A stretch of 64,000 bases of DNA, from the NCBI RefSeq assembly GCF_006438965.1, contig NZ_RCZM01000001.1, forward strand, positions 311,097-375,096. Direction: 5' to 3'. Both the position numbers and the translations under genes were made by a program. Position 1 is the first letter of the stretch; the number at the start of each line of letters is the position of its first letter. Origin of the DNA: Pedococcus bigeumensis (GTDB lineage: Bacteria; Actinomycetota; Actinomycetes; Actinomycetales; Dermatophilaceae). Positions 8,951 through 17,952 of this stretch are shown here, piece by piece. Under the pieces are notes generated by a model, which saw nothing but the letters and a program-made list of their open reading frames with translations, did no database searches and had not been told where the DNA came from.

Positions 8951-9915
8951 CACCGGCGTCCCCCCTCACCTGGGTGGTGGGCAGCGGTGGCCTGCTCGGC
9001 TCGCACCTCGTCCGTTCCGAAGCTGCCCGTGGCCGCCCGATCTGGGCGCCCGGCCCGATCCCCTGGTCGGCCCAGGACGCCCCGCAGATCCTGCACGACC
9101 ACGCCCGCGCGTTCGTCCGCGCGGCTGGGGCAGGTCCCTGGCAGGTCCTGTGGTCGGCCGGCGCCGGCGTCACCGGTGCCTCGAAGGAGTCCCTGGACGA
9201 CGAGCTGAGAGTCTTCGAGGCCGCGTTGGACGGGCTCTCCGAGCCGTCGGCCCCGATGCAGGGGGCGGTCTTCTTCGCGTCATCCGCCGGTGGCCTCTAC
9301 GGCGGCAGCAAGAACCCGCCGTTCGACGAGACGACGCCGGTGAGCCCGTTGGCGCCCTACGGGCGCGCGAAGCTGGCCGCCGAGACGCGCCTCCGGGAGT
9401 GGGGCGCAGCCACCGGGGTCTCGGTACTCTGCGGGCGGATCGCCAACCTGTACGGGCCGGGCCAGAACCTCGCCAAGCCCCAGGGGCTGATCTCACAGAT
9501 GCTCAAGGCCCAGCTCACCGCCCAGCCGCTGTCGATCTACGTCTCGCTGGACACCCTGCGCGACTACATCTACACCCCTGATGCGGCGGAGCTGGTCGCG
9601 GACGCCATGGATCGGCTCCGCACGGAACAGGCCGCGGCCGGTGCGCCGTTGGACGTGACCAAGGTGCTGGCCTCGCTGCGCCCGGTGACCATCGGCGAGA
9701 TCATCGGAGAGGTGCGGCTGATCTCCAAGCGGCGTCCCCGCATCGGCCTCGCCGCCTCGCCGGTGGCGGCGTTCCAGGCTCGCAACCTCAGCCTCCGCTC
9801 GGTCGTGTGGACCGAGCTCGACCACCGCCCGCGCACGCCACTGGCGGTGGGGATCCAGCGCACGGCGGCGGACCTGCAGCTGCGTTGGCAGCGCACTGGT
9901 GGCCTGACGGCCTGA
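8947..9915 (+). CDS. NAD(P)-dependent epimerase/dehydratase (extended SDR)
   Basis: 322 residues from GTG 8947, overlapping the previous stop. A Rossmann fold opens with WVVGSGGLLGSHLV, where GSGGLLG replaces the usual TGxxGxxG loop. SSAGGLYGG carries the catalytic Ser, and YGRAKLAAE (~138) is the YxxxK catalytic pair. RDYIYTPDAAELV is the C-terminal signature of nucleotide-sugar epimerases and reductases. It probably makes or modifies an activated sugar used by the neighbouring glycosyltransferases; which sugar is not evident. The C-terminus is slightly short for the family. Confidence 0.8.
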   Translation: MTPASPLTWVVGSGGLLGSHLVRSEAARGRPIWAPGPIPWSAQDAPQILHDHARAFVRAAGAGPWQVLWSAGAGVTGASKESLDDELRVFEAALDGLSEPSAPMQGAVFFASSAGGLYGGSKNPPFDETTPVSPLAPYGRAKLAAETRLREWGAATGVSVLCGRIANLYGPGQNLAKPQGLISQMLKAQLTAQPLSIYVSLDTLRDYIYTPDAAELVADAMDRLRTEQAAAGAPLDVTKVLASLRPVTIGEIIGEVRLISKRRPRIGLAASPVAAFQARNLSLRSVVWTELDHRPRTPLAVGIQRTAADLQLRWQRTGGLTA

Positions 9916-9988
9916 GGCTTTGTGGGTACTCTGTGTCGCAATCCGACCGGCCTGCCAAGGCCAGCCCCCGACGTCGAGGAGCAGACCC

Positions 9989-10582
9989 ATGAGCACCGAG
10001 GCCCCCGATTACGCCGAGCGGCTTCGCCACAAGCAGATGGTCTGGTGGAAGCGGATCCTGCCTGTCCAGGCGCCCTATCACTGGAACCTGCGGCGCCAGC
10101 AGCTCGGACGGACCCTCGACGTGGGCTGCGGCATCGGCCGCAACCTCGACGTCCTGGAGTCCGGTTCGGTGGGTGTCGACCACAACGCCTCTGCCGTCGC
10201 GTTGGCCCGCTCGCGTGGCCAGATCGCCATGACCGCGGAGGAGTTCCACAAGAGCGACCAGGCCAAGCCGGAGTCGTTCGACGGCATGCTGATCGCGCAC
10301 GTGATCGAGCACATGGACCCGGCCGGCGGCATCGCCCTGCTCAAGGAGTACCTGCCCTACCTGCGTCCGGGCGGCAAGGTCTTCATGGTCTGCCCGCAGG
10401 AGCGTGGCTACGACAGCGACCCGACCCACGTGCGCTTCACCACGGGGGAGGACCTCGTCCAGCTGTCCAAGGACGTCGGCCTCGAGCCCGGCGAGCCGTT
10501 CAGCTTCCCGTTCCCGCGATGGGCGGGCAAGCCCTTCATCTACAACGAGTTCTGCCTGCTGGCGACCAAGCCCGCTGCCTGA
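9989..10582 (+). CDS. SAM-dependent class I methyltransferase
   Basis: 197 residues from ATG 9989, with Shine-Dalgarno GAGGAG at 9976-9981. A -10-like TACTCT (9927-9932) could give it its own promoter. Motif I is LDVGCGIGRNLDVL (~38), the acidic loop is GVDHNASAVALA, motif II is FDGMLIAHVIEHMDP, and motif III is LRPGGKVFMVCP. This is the methyltransferase-11/23 type, often found in polysaccharide loci where it caps or methylates sugars. HVRFTTGEDLVQLSKDVGL and the Phe/Pro-rich tail match glycan-cluster members. The substrate is unknown. A 13-bp sequence spanning its stop codon is repeated 23 bp downstream. Confidence 0.83.
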   Translation: MSTEAPDYAERLRHKQMVWWKRILPVQAPYHWNLRRQQLGRTLDVGCGIGRNLDVLESGSVGVDHNASAVALARSRGQIAMTAEEFHKSDQAKPESFDGMLIAHVIEHMDPAGGIALLKEYLPYLRPGGKVFMVCPQERGYDSDPTHVRFTTGEDLVQLSKDVGLEPGEPFSFPFPRWAGKPFIYNEFCLLATKPAA

Positions 10583-10605
10583 CGATGGCCGAGCCCGCTG
10601 CCTGA
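10570..10605 (+). repeat. 13-bp direct repeat spanning a stop codon
   Basis: GCCCGCTGCCTGA occurs at 10570-10582, where it contains the methyltransferase stop, and again at 10593-10605. This looks like a small tandem duplication of the gene's last codons. Confidence 0.7.
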
Positions 10606-10621
10606 ACGAGGACCGGGGTCG

Positions 10622-12628
10622 TCAGGACCGACGGATGATGACGACCAGGCCGGTCGCCTTCACGTAGCGCACCATCGCCGTGGCGAAGGACTGCGTGTCG
10701 TCGGTCGCGGTCGAGGTCACGGCCGAAGTGGGGAAGCCGAGCGAGGACGCGGGTCCGCCGCGCCCCAGCCAGTAGGTCTGGATGGGGCCGGACGTCGGGT
10801 GGGCACCCGTCGCGGCGCTGTACCAGAGGGTGCCGTGCTGCAGGGGCAGCTTCAGGCCGGACCCCGCCGGCGCCGCTTCGGCCGTCGGGTAGCCGTAGGC
10901 CGAGGCGGGGCCACCGATCGCGGAGTAGCCGGCCACCATCGGGCTGGGCACGGTGTGGATGCCCGAGGGGCCCGAGTAGGTGACCATCCCGCCCTGGAAG
11001 TCCTGGGCGTACCCGGTCGACGTCGGGCGGACCATCGTCGCCGTGGGATAGCCGAGCGGGCCTGATACGTCCCCGCGCTGCGTCCAGTAGTCGCGAACCA
11101 GTCCGTTCGTGTGGTGCGTGCCGACCGCAGAGGTCCACGTCATCGTGATGCCCTTGGTCGTGTCGCTGCGCTGGCCGTTCGGCACGGCGTAGCTGTTGCC
11201 GGTCGGGGCGCCCCACAGGGTCGGGCCCTGGTTGTCCTCGTAGTACGCGCCGAAGGGGGCGCCGAGCTCGATCATCCCGGCCGAGGTGTTCCACAGGCTG
11301 CCGCCGGTGAAGAGGGTGCGCAGCCCGAGGGGCGAGCCGGCCTCGCCGCGCGCGACCAGGCCGAGCCGACCCGTGGGGCCGCCCAACGCGGCATACCTCT
11401 TGTAGACGACGCTGCCGGTGTAGGCCTCCTTGCTGCTCACCGACGTGCGCAGCGTGGCCAACCGGTTCCACAGCTGGGTGCCGGGGCAGCTCGTGTTGAC
11501 GGTGTCGCGGTGGCCGGTGATGACCGGCAGGGTCACGACGGTGCCCTTCGGGTAGCGGGAGCCGCTGTCACCGCTGACCAGCTGTGTCGTGCCGCGGGCG
11601 TCGACGTAGAAGGTGCCGAGCCGCCACGCCATGATCGACGTCACCGCGTTCGTGGCAGCAGCGCTCGGGATGGTGGTCGTGTAGGTGCCGAGGACCGAGA
11701 CGCCGAAGGTGTTGATGTTGAAGCCGAGGGTGTGCGCTCCGATGACGGGGCGGTCGAGGCCGCCGAACCGGCCTTCGAAGATCTGGCCGTACTTGTCGAC
11801 GAGCGCGTTGTAGCCGATGTCGCACCAGCCGAGGCTCTTGGCGTGGTAGGCGTAGATGCCGCGCACGAGACTGGCGGACTGGCTCGCGGTGTAGCTGTTG
11901 GTGCCCGCCGTGTGGTGCAGGACCGCCCCCTTGGTGGTGGCGGCGAACGAGGGGTCGCACGAGCGGATCCGCTCGTCGGCGCCCCAGGCGGCGCGGCTGA
12001 TCACGGTGGGCTTGGCTGCTGCCGCGGTCGCGGAGGCTGCCGGGCGCCGTGCGGGGGCGTCGGCCGGGCTGGTGCCCGGGTCCACGAGATCGATCCGGCC
12101 ACGGGCAACCGCGGCCCGGTCCGAGGCGGCATACCGCACCTGCACCGAGGTGACGCCGTCGCCGAGCCAGGCCGGGTCGGTGCCCATCCGCTGCGCCTTG
12201 GTGGCGGCGGGGTCGCTGTCTCCGGAGACCTCGACGTCCACCCACGGCGTCCAGCCCTTGGCCGTGCGTCCACGAAGCGAGACCTCGGTCCCGACGGCGG
12301 GGGCGGCGCCGGCCGGCCACGACACGGCGGCGAGCTGGGCCTTCGAGGGCGTCGTGGCGACCAGGGTGCGGCGCACGGAGCCCGTGACCGACGGCTTGCC
12401 CGGCGACGACAGCGAGTCCGGGCGCGACGCCTCGGTGCTGGCCAACGACTGGAGCGCGACACCGTGGACCGAGGGTGGAACCGGCTTCGGGCTGGCGGCC
12501 GCCGTGGGCATCGTCGCGACGGGCAGCCCCGTCACCAGGGTGGTGGTGGCGAGGGAGGCGCAGGCCAGCTCGACGAGAAGACGCCGTCCTGAAGCCGCCC
12601 GCGGGACGCGTGTGGCAGGAGTGGTCAT
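10622..12628 (-). CDS. Secreted N-acetylmuramoyl-L-alanine amidase (PGRP/Amidase_2) with LGFP repeats
   Basis: 668 residues from ATG 12628, with an N-terminal signal peptide ending near AAASPKP. A linker/β domain occupies ~50-210. The PGRP amidase domain follows (~225-390): ISRAAWGADE, the zinc ligands in LHHTAGTNSY and TGHRDTVNTSCPG, and FGVSVLGTY. Cys pairs (CDPS, WCDIGYN, SCPG) suggest extracellular disulfides. About five LGFP-type repeats (for example GPLGYPT, SAYGYPT, SSLGFPT) fill 410-650; these anchor enzymes to the actinobacterial envelope. It likely cleaves the stem peptide from MurNAc. Convergent with the methyltransferase. Confidence 0.9.
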   Translation of the reverse strand: MTTPATRVPRAASGRRLLVELACASLATTTLVTGLPVATMPTAAASPKPVPPSVHGVALQSLASTEASRPDSLSSPGKPSVTGSVRRTLVATTPSKAQLAAVSWPAGAAPAVGTEVSLRGRTAKGWTPWVDVEVSGDSDPAATKAQRMGTDPAWLGDGVTSVQVRYAASDRAAVARGRIDLVDPGTSPADAPARRPAASATAAAAKPTVISRAAWGADERIRSCDPSFAATTKGAVLHHTAGTNSYTASQSASLVRGIYAYHAKSLGWCDIGYNALVDKYGQIFEGRFGGLDRPVIGAHTLGFNINTFGVSVLGTYTTTIPSAAATNAVTSIMAWRLGTFYVDARGTTQLVSGDSGSRYPKGTVVTLPVITGHRDTVNTSCPGTQLWNRLATLRTSVSSKEAYTGSVVYKRYAALGGPTGRLGLVARGEAGSPLGLRTLFTGGSLWNTSAGMIELGAPFGAYYEDNQGPTLWGAPTGNSYAVPNGQRSDTTKGITMTWTSAVGTHHTNGLVRDYWTQRGDVSGPLGYPTATMVRPTSTGYAQDFQGGMVTYSGPSGIHTVPSPMVAGYSAIGGPASAYGYPTAEAAPAGSGLKLPLQHGTLWYSAATGAHPTSGPIQTYWLGRGGPASSLGFPTSAVTSTATDDTQSFATAMVRYVKATGLVVIIRRS

Positions 12629-12810
12629 TGCGGCATCCTGACCCAGAGTCGGGGGAGAAGACCGCTTGCGGCCGCATTCTTTGCCGTTTCTTGACTCCCG
12701 GCGGGCGTCGCAGGGCGGCCTTGGTATGCCGTCTCACCGGGTTGGCCACGTCGTCGCGGCGCGCCCGAGGACGGCCGGGAGACGCCCGGTCAGCCGGTAG
12801 TGTTGGGCCG
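12629..12810. promoter_or_regulatory. Divergent promoter region between amidase and CDP-ribitol synthase
   Basis: This 182-bp divergent spacer contains one GTATGCCG motif (12724). A -10 box TAGTGT (12798-12803) lies 7 nt before GTG 12811, giving a leaderless start. I see no clear promoter for the amidase. Confidence 0.5.
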
Positions 12811-14295
12811 GTGATCCCCCTTCGCAACGTCGCCGTCGTCCTTGCGGGTGGGGTGGGCAGCCGGGTCGGGCTGAACATCCCCAAGCAGCTCATCAAGATC
12901 GCGGGACGGCCGATCATCGAGCACACCATCGACGTGTTCAACAGCAGCCCGCTGATCGACGAGGTCGTCGTCATGATGACGCCGGGGCACCTCGACCCGG
13001 TCCGCGCGATCGTCGCAAAGGGCGGCTACACCAAGGTCACCCAGATCCTCGAAGGAGCCGAGACCCGCAACGGCACGACCCAGCGGGCGCTCGAGGCCCT
13101 CGGCGACGAAGAGTGCAACGTCCTCTTCCACGACGCCGTCCGGCCGCTGCTGAGCCAGCGCATCATCGAGGACTGCATCGACGCCCTCGCGACGTATGCC
13201 GCGGTCGACACCGCCATCCCGTCGGCCGACACGATCATCGCGGTCACCGACGAGAACGAGATCAGCGACGTCCTCAAGCGCTCGGAGCTGCGCCGCGGCC
13301 AGACCCCGCAGGCCTTCCGCCGCTCGGTCATCTCGCGCGCCTACGAGCTTGCTGACCAGGACCCCGACTTCACCGCCACCGACGACTGCACGGTCGTGCT
13401 GCGCTACCTGCCCGACGTCCCGATCGCCGTGGTGGCCGGGGACGAGCGCAACATGAAGGTGACCGAGCCGATCGACGTCTATCTCGCCGACAAGCTGTTC
13501 CAGCTGACCAGCCACGACGTCCCGCAGGAACGCACCGAGCGGGAGTACCGCGAGGCCCTGGAGGGCAAGACGGTCGTCGTCTTCGGTGGCAGCTACGGCA
13601 TCGGCGCCGACATGGTGGCCATCGCGGAGAGCTACGGCGCCAAGGTGCACTCCTTCAGCCGGTCCGGCACGCGCACGCACGTCGAGCGCCGCTCCGACAT
13701 CGTCGCCGCCAGGCGCCAGGTGCTTGCGGAGGACGGCCGCGTCGACTACGTCGTGAACACCGCGGGTGTGCTCCCGCGGGGCACCCTCGCCGAGACGACC
13801 GAGGAGACGATCTACGCCGCGACAGAGGTCAACTACATCGCGCCGATCCTCATCGCCCAGGAGTTCTACGACTCCCTGCGCGAGAGCGGCGGCTCGATGC
13901 TGCTCTTCACCTCCAGCTCCTACACGCGGGGGCGCAGCGGCTACAGCCTGTACTCGTCGGCCAAGGCCGCGACCGTCAACCTGACCCAGGCCCTCGCGGA
14001 CGAGTGGGCCGCCACCGGTGTGCGGATCAACTGCGTCAACCCCGAGCGGACCTCGACTCCCATGCGTACCAAGGCTTTCGGGGCTGAGCCGCCGGACTCG
14101 CTGCTCGACAGCGAGACGGTCGCGCGCACCTCGCTGGGGGTGCTCGTCTCGCACCTGACGGGGCACGTCATCGACATCCGCCGCGCCGACCCGATCAGCT
14201 CGCACGAGGTCACTGCCGCGGTGGCCGAGGACATGCACGAGAGCGAGCCCCTCGACGAGATGCCGGCCGGGGCCGAACCCGCCGGGACTCGCTGA
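12811..14295 (+). CDS. Bifunctional CDP-ribitol synthase (ribitol-5-P cytidylyltransferase + ribulose-5-P reductase)
   Basis: 494 residues from GTG 12811. The N-terminal ~235 residues are an IspD/TarI cytidylyltransferase: VVLAGGVGSRVGLNIPKQL (glycine-rich CTP loop), HDAVRPLL and ATDDCTVV. From ~250 it becomes a short-chain reductase: VVVFGGSYGIGADM (cofactor loop), VNTAGVLP, SSSYTRG and the catalytic YSSAK (~383). This order is that of Haemophilus influenzae Bcs1/Acs1 and of a fused TarI-TarJ, which make CDP-ribitol from ribulose-5-phosphate. IspD alone is excluded by the reductase fusion. The adjacent TarP-like and TagF-like genes support ribitol-phosphate polymer synthesis. Confidence 0.85.
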   Translation: MIPLRNVAVVLAGGVGSRVGLNIPKQLIKIAGRPIIEHTIDVFNSSPLIDEVVVMMTPGHLDPVRAIVAKGGYTKVTQILEGAETRNGTTQRALEALGDEECNVLFHDAVRPLLSQRIIEDCIDALATYAAVDTAIPSADTIIAVTDENEISDVLKRSELRRGQTPQAFRRSVISRAYELADQDPDFTATDDCTVVLRYLPDVPIAVVAGDERNMKVTEPIDVYLADKLFQLTSHDVPQERTEREYREALEGKTVVVFGGSYGIGADMVAIAESYGAKVHSFSRSGTRTHVERRSDIVAARRQVLAEDGRVDYVVNTAGVLPRGTLAETTEETIYAATEVNYIAPILIAQEFYDSLRESGGSMLLFTSSSYTRGRSGYSLYSSAKAATVNLTQALADEWAATGVRINCVNPERTSTPMRTKAFGAEPPDSLLDSETVARTSLGVLVSHLTGHVIDIRRADPISSHEVTAAVAEDMHESEPLDEMPAGAEPAGTR

Positions 14296-14318
14296 CGCGG
14301 GGGGTAGGCGACCACACC

Positions 14319-16277
14319 ATGGGATTCGCGGAGCGGATCTCCTCGTGGCGCGAACGCCGGCCGGCGGTCGGCGCCTCGTCGGACGCAGCGTCGCAGTCCC
14401 TGAAGATGAGCGTCGTCGTCGCCGTCCACAACACCGGTGACTACCTCGAGCCCTGTCTCGCCTCACTCGTCGGACAGAGCCTGCCTCCCACCGAGTACGA
14501 GGTCATCCTCGTCGACGACGGGTCCAACGACGGGATCACGGCTGCTCGTCTCGACCATGCCGCGGCCGTCCACCCCCAGGTGAGGGCGATCCACATCCGC
14601 AACTCGGGCTGGCCGGGCAAGCCCCGCAACGTCGGGATCGACGCGGCCCGTGGCGAGTACGTCTACGTCATGGACCACGACGACCTGCTCGCGCCCGAGG
14701 CGCTCGAGCGGATGTACGAGATGGCGAGCCGCAACCACGCCGACGTCGTGATCGGCAAGATCGCCGGTCGGGGCCGACGGGTGCCACCGACCCTGTTCCG
14801 GGAGAACCGCGAGGTGTGCAGCCTCGAGACGGCGCCGCTCATGGAGAGCATGACGCCGCACAAGGGCTTCCGCCGCGCGTTCCTCAAGCAGCACCAGCTC
14901 CGCTTTCCCGAGGGACGCCGCAGGCTCGAGGACCACGTGTTCGTCGTCGAGGCCTATCTGCGTGCTCGGGTGGTCTCGGTGCTGTCGGACTACACCTGCT
15001 ACCTCCACATCGCGCGCGAGGACGAGGCCAACGCGGGCTTTCGGGCCATCGCGCCGGTCGCCTACTACGGCAACCTGCTCGAGGCCGTCGAGGTCGTCGA
15101 GCGGCTCACCGAACCCGGTCCGCGGCGCGACCTCGTGCTGCGGCGCTGGTACTCGGTCGAGATGATGCGCCGGCTGAGCGGCGCGAGCTTTGCTGGGCGG
15201 TCGCCGACGCGGCAGCGGGCCTTCTACACCGAGATCCGACGCCTGGCGCAGGACCACTTCGCCCGGCCGACCATCTGGGAGCCACTGGCCGCCGCCGTCC
15301 GGGTGGTCGCGGAACTGATGCGGGCCGACCGGTTCGACGACCTGGTCGCGCTGGCGGGTTTCGAGGGGTCCCTACGGGTCCAGGCCGATACCGAGGCGTG
15401 GCACTGGGAGGGCGGCCGGCTGCGCTTCCAGGCCCTCGTCGCGGTGGCGTCCGAGTCGGGCCAGCCTGCCATCACCATCGTCGACGGCGTCCCCGTGTAT
15501 GCCGCGCACCTCACCGACGTGCCACTCGAGGCGAGCACCGCGCGCAACCCCGCCGAGGCGTGGCTCCAGCTGGTGCGGCGCGAGTCGCGCACCCGGCTCC
15601 GCCTGCCGCTCGAGGTCGTCACCGTGACCGACGACGGCACTCAGCGGTACCGCGTGCAGGGCGAGCTCGACCCCCTCGATGTCGCCGGCGCCGGGCCGCT
15701 CGAGGCCGGGATCTGGGACGTCTACCTCAAGCTGCGCGCCCCGGATGTCGGCCCCGACCACCTGCGTCGCATCGGCACCGAGCACGGCACCGTCTCCGCG
15801 GACCGTCCCGCCCTCCCGGCCCTGCTCGGGAAGGATGCCCTCGCGGTCGTCCCGTATCTCACCGAGAAGGGCAATCTCAGCCTTGACGTCGGTGCGACCA
15901 GCCGGCTGGTCGAGGCGTTGCGCCCTGGTGTTGCGACCGTTCATCCGGGAGCCGATGGCGCGAGCTCGATCACCGTGTCCCTGCCGCTGCAACTGGCGGA
16001 CGGGGGCGGTGACGGCCTTCGCGTCGTGCGCGCCCTGCCGCATGAGGTCGAGGTCTCCGGCCCCGCGACCCTCCGCCCCGCTGGCCGGCCCGACCAAGTG
16101 GTGCTCGAGAGCCACCTGCCCGTGACGGCGGACCCGGCTGCGACCGACGTCTTGGTCACCCTTTCCCACCCGCACCGCATCCTGTGGTCCGGCGTCCCCA
16201 CGAGCCAGGAGAGCCCCCTGTTGCCTTCCGTCCCGCCAGAGCCTTCCGTGCCGGTCACCGAGCGGGCGGGCGGATGA
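14319..16277 (+). CDS. GT2 glycosyltransferase, TarP/TarS-like with C-terminal β domain
   Basis: 652 residues from ATG 14319, 24 bp after the CDP-ribitol synthase. The GT-A domain lies at ~30-260: SVVVAVHNTGDYLEPCL, VILVDDGSNDG, GKPRNVGID and YVMDHDDLL. This 'GxPRNxGI...DHDD' set is typical of TarS/TarP and related poly-ribitol-phosphate glycosyltransferases. The C-terminal ~300 residues are predicted mostly β, as in the trimerisation domains of those enzymes. Together with CDP-ribitol synthesis next door, it probably decorates a ribitol-phosphate polymer in the cytoplasm. Sugar type and linkage are unknown. Its ATGA stop overlaps the next gene. Confidence 0.75.
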   Translation: MGFAERISSWRERRPAVGASSDAASQSLKMSVVVAVHNTGDYLEPCLASLVGQSLPPTEYEVILVDDGSNDGITAARLDHAAAVHPQVRAIHIRNSGWPGKPRNVGIDAARGEYVYVMDHDDLLAPEALERMYEMASRNHADVVIGKIAGRGRRVPPTLFRENREVCSLETAPLMESMTPHKGFRRAFLKQHQLRFPEGRRRLEDHVFVVEAYLRARVVSVLSDYTCYLHIAREDEANAGFRAIAPVAYYGNLLEAVEVVERLTEPGPRRDLVLRRWYSVEMMRRLSGASFAGRSPTRQRAFYTEIRRLAQDHFARPTIWEPLAAAVRVVAELMRADRFDDLVALAGFEGSLRVQADTEAWHWEGGRLRFQALVAVASESGQPAITIVDGVPVYAAHLTDVPLEASTARNPAEAWLQLVRRESRTRLRLPLEVVTVTDDGTQRYRVQGELDPLDVAGAGPLEAGIWDVYLKLRAPDVGPDHLRRIGTEHGTVSADRPALPALLGKDALAVVPYLTEKGNLSLDVGATSRLVEALRPGVATVHPGADGASSITVSLPLQLADGGGDGLRVVRALPHEVEVSGPATLRPAGRPDQVVLESHLPVTADPAATDVLVTLSHPHRILWSGVPTSQESPLLPSVPPEPSVPVTERAGG

Positions 16278-17074
16278 GCGCGACCACGCCCGGGCCGACC
16301 GCGGCCGGGCGCCGCCCGACCCTGGACGAGCTGCGGGCGGTCACCCAGCCGGAGTCGACCATGAGCCGGCGCAACGCCGAGCACTGGCTGGCGCGCCTGT
16401 TCCTGCGCAAGGTCTCGCTGCGCGTGACCGCACTGTTGATCCGGACACCGGTCTCGGCCAACGCGCTCACCGGCTGGATGATCATCGTCGGGCTCGTGGG
16501 TGCGCTCGTGCTGGCGCTGGTGGGCGGCTGGCTGGGCATCGTCCTCACCTTCGTCCTGGTGCAGGTCTACTTCCTGCTCGACCTCTGTGACGGCGAGGTC
16601 GCGAGGTGGCGCCGGACCACCTCGATCACCGGTGTCTACCTCGACCGGGTCGGCCACTACGTCGTCGAGGGGGCTCTGCTCAGTGGCCTCGGCCTGCGTG
16701 CGGGAGATGGTGGCTTCGGGGGCTGGTCGACGATCGGTGTCGCAACCGGGCTCTGCGCGATCCTCATCAAGGCGGAGTCCGACCTCGTCGACGTGGCCCG
16801 CGTGAGGGCCGGCGCCCCGCTGCCCACCGAGGCATCGGTCGAGCTCCGCAGCAACACCTTGAGCGGCCTGCGTCGGGCGGCCCAGGTCCTGAAGATCCAC
16901 CAGGTGACCGGCGCCCTCGAGCTGTCCTTCATCCTGCTCGTCGCGATGGTCGTCGACCTGGCTGCTGGTGACCTGCTCGGCACGAGGATCACCGCGGTCG
17001 TGATGGCCGTGGTCGCCGGGACCATGGTCGTCGTGCACCTCGTGAGCATCCTGCTCTCCCGGCGGCTCGATTGA
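16274..17074 (+). CDS. CDP-alcohol phosphotransferase family, variant active site
   Basis: 266 residues from ATG 16274, overlapping the previous stop. About five to six membrane helices. The CDP-alcohol signature is DGEVARWRRTTSITGVYLD (~100-118), but the last position of DGxxARx8GxxxDxxxD is His: GVYLDRVGHY. In studied enzymes the last Asp acts as the catalytic base. The family joins a CMP-activated alcohol to a second alcohol at the membrane. Next to the CDP-ribitol synthase it may link a polyol-phosphate to a lipid, or make an unusual phospholipid. TTGA overlap with the following GT2 suggests translational coupling. Confidence 0.75.
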   Translation: MSATTPGPTAAGRRPTLDELRAVTQPESTMSRRNAEHWLARLFLRKVSLRVTALLIRTPVSANALTGWMIIVGLVGALVLALVGGWLGIVLTFVLVQVYFLLDLCDGEVARWRRTTSITGVYLDRVGHYVVEGALLSGLGLRAGDGGFGGWSTIGVATGLCAILIKAESDLVDVARVRAGAPLPTEASVELRSNTLSGLRRAAQVLKIHQVTGALELSFILLVAMVVDLAAGDLLGTRITAVVMAVVAGTMVVVHLVSILLSRRLD

Positions 17075-17937
17075 GCTCGCCCAGCCTGTCCTGCGTCGTC
17101 ATCACGATGGGGGACCGTCCCGCCGAGCTCGGTCGGGCGCTGCAGTCCCTGCACGACCAGGACGGCGACCCGATCGAGGTGGTGGTCGTCGGCAACGGTT
17201 CCGACGTCTCCGACCTGCCCCCGGGGGTGCGGTTCCTGCGCCTTCCCGAGAACGTCGGCATCCCGGCAGGGCGCAACGCGGGGGCAGCCGAGACGACCGG
17301 TGACCTGCTGCTGTTCCTCGACGACGACGGCTGGTTGTCGCAGCGAGGCACCGCCGAGCGGATCCGCGCGGCGTTCGCCGGCGACCCCCGGCTGGGTGTG
17401 GTGTCGCTGCGCATCGTCGATCCGGACACCGGCGAGACCCAGCGACGGCACGTGCCACGGCTGCGCGTCGGTGACCCGCTGCGCTCGTCGGCCGTCACGA
17501 CGTTCCTCGGCGGCGCCAGTGTGGTGCGTCGACAGGCCTTCGAGCAGGCGGGAGGGCTACCGGACGCATTCTTCTTCGCGCACGAGGAGACGGACCTCGC
17601 CTGGCGGGTGCTCGACCACGGCTGGGACATCCGCTACGACGCTGGAGCCGTGATGTGCCACCCCGCGACGTCACCCGCACGGCACGACGTGTACTTCCGG
17701 CTCAACGCGCGCAACCGCGTCTGGCTGGCCCGACGCAACCTGCCCCTGCCGCTGGTGCCGCTCTACCTCGGCGTCTGGGTCCTCCTTACCGTGGCTCGCA
17801 ACCGTGACGCGCACGCGCTGCGCACCTGGTGCCGGGGGTTCCTCGAGGGATGGCGCACCGAGCCCGGGCCGCGCCGGCCGATCGGCTGGGGCACCGTGTG
17901 GCGGATGACGCGACTCGGTCGGCCACCCGTCATCTAG
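17071..17937 (+). CDS. Glycosyltransferase family 2, rhamnosyltransferase-like
   Basis: 288 residues, probably starting at TTG 17071 inside the previous stop (TTGA). Motifs are LSCVVITMGDRPAELGRAL, RLPENVGIPAGRNAGA, LLFLDDDGWLS (DDD metal motif) and FFFAHEETDLAWRVLDHG (catalytic ED-type motif). It resembles actinobacterial GT2 rhamnosyl/galactofuranosyl transferases. One hydrophobic stretch (LPLVPLYLGVWVLLTVAR, ~225) may touch the membrane. It is cotranscribed from the CDP-ribitol synthase onward (12811-17937, four genes with overlaps). The rare TTG start is an inference from the overlap. Confidence 0.8.
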   Translation: MSSPSLSCVVITMGDRPAELGRALQSLHDQDGDPIEVVVVGNGSDVSDLPPGVRFLRLPENVGIPAGRNAGAAETTGDLLLFLDDDGWLSQRGTAERIRAAFAGDPRLGVVSLRIVDPDTGETQRRHVPRLRVGDPLRSSAVTTFLGGASVVRRQAFEQAGGLPDAFFFAHEETDLAWRVLDHGWDIRYDAGAVMCHPATSPARHDVYFRLNARNRVWLARRNLPLPLVPLYLGVWVLLTVARNRDAHALRTWCRGFLEGWRTEPGPRRPIGWGTVWRMTRLGRPPVI

Positions 17938-17952
17938 CGTGCGTACCGCCCG

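Noticed and set aside
12811-14295. Simple IspD of the isoprenoid pathway
   Set aside because: The C-terminal reductase domain and the teichoic-acid neighbours fit a CDP-ribitol synthase instead.
12790-14466. Long minus-strand open frame opposite the CDP-ribitol synthase
   Set aside because: It is antisense to a clear enzyme gene with full motifs; high GC makes such shadow frames long. No domain is visible in its translation.
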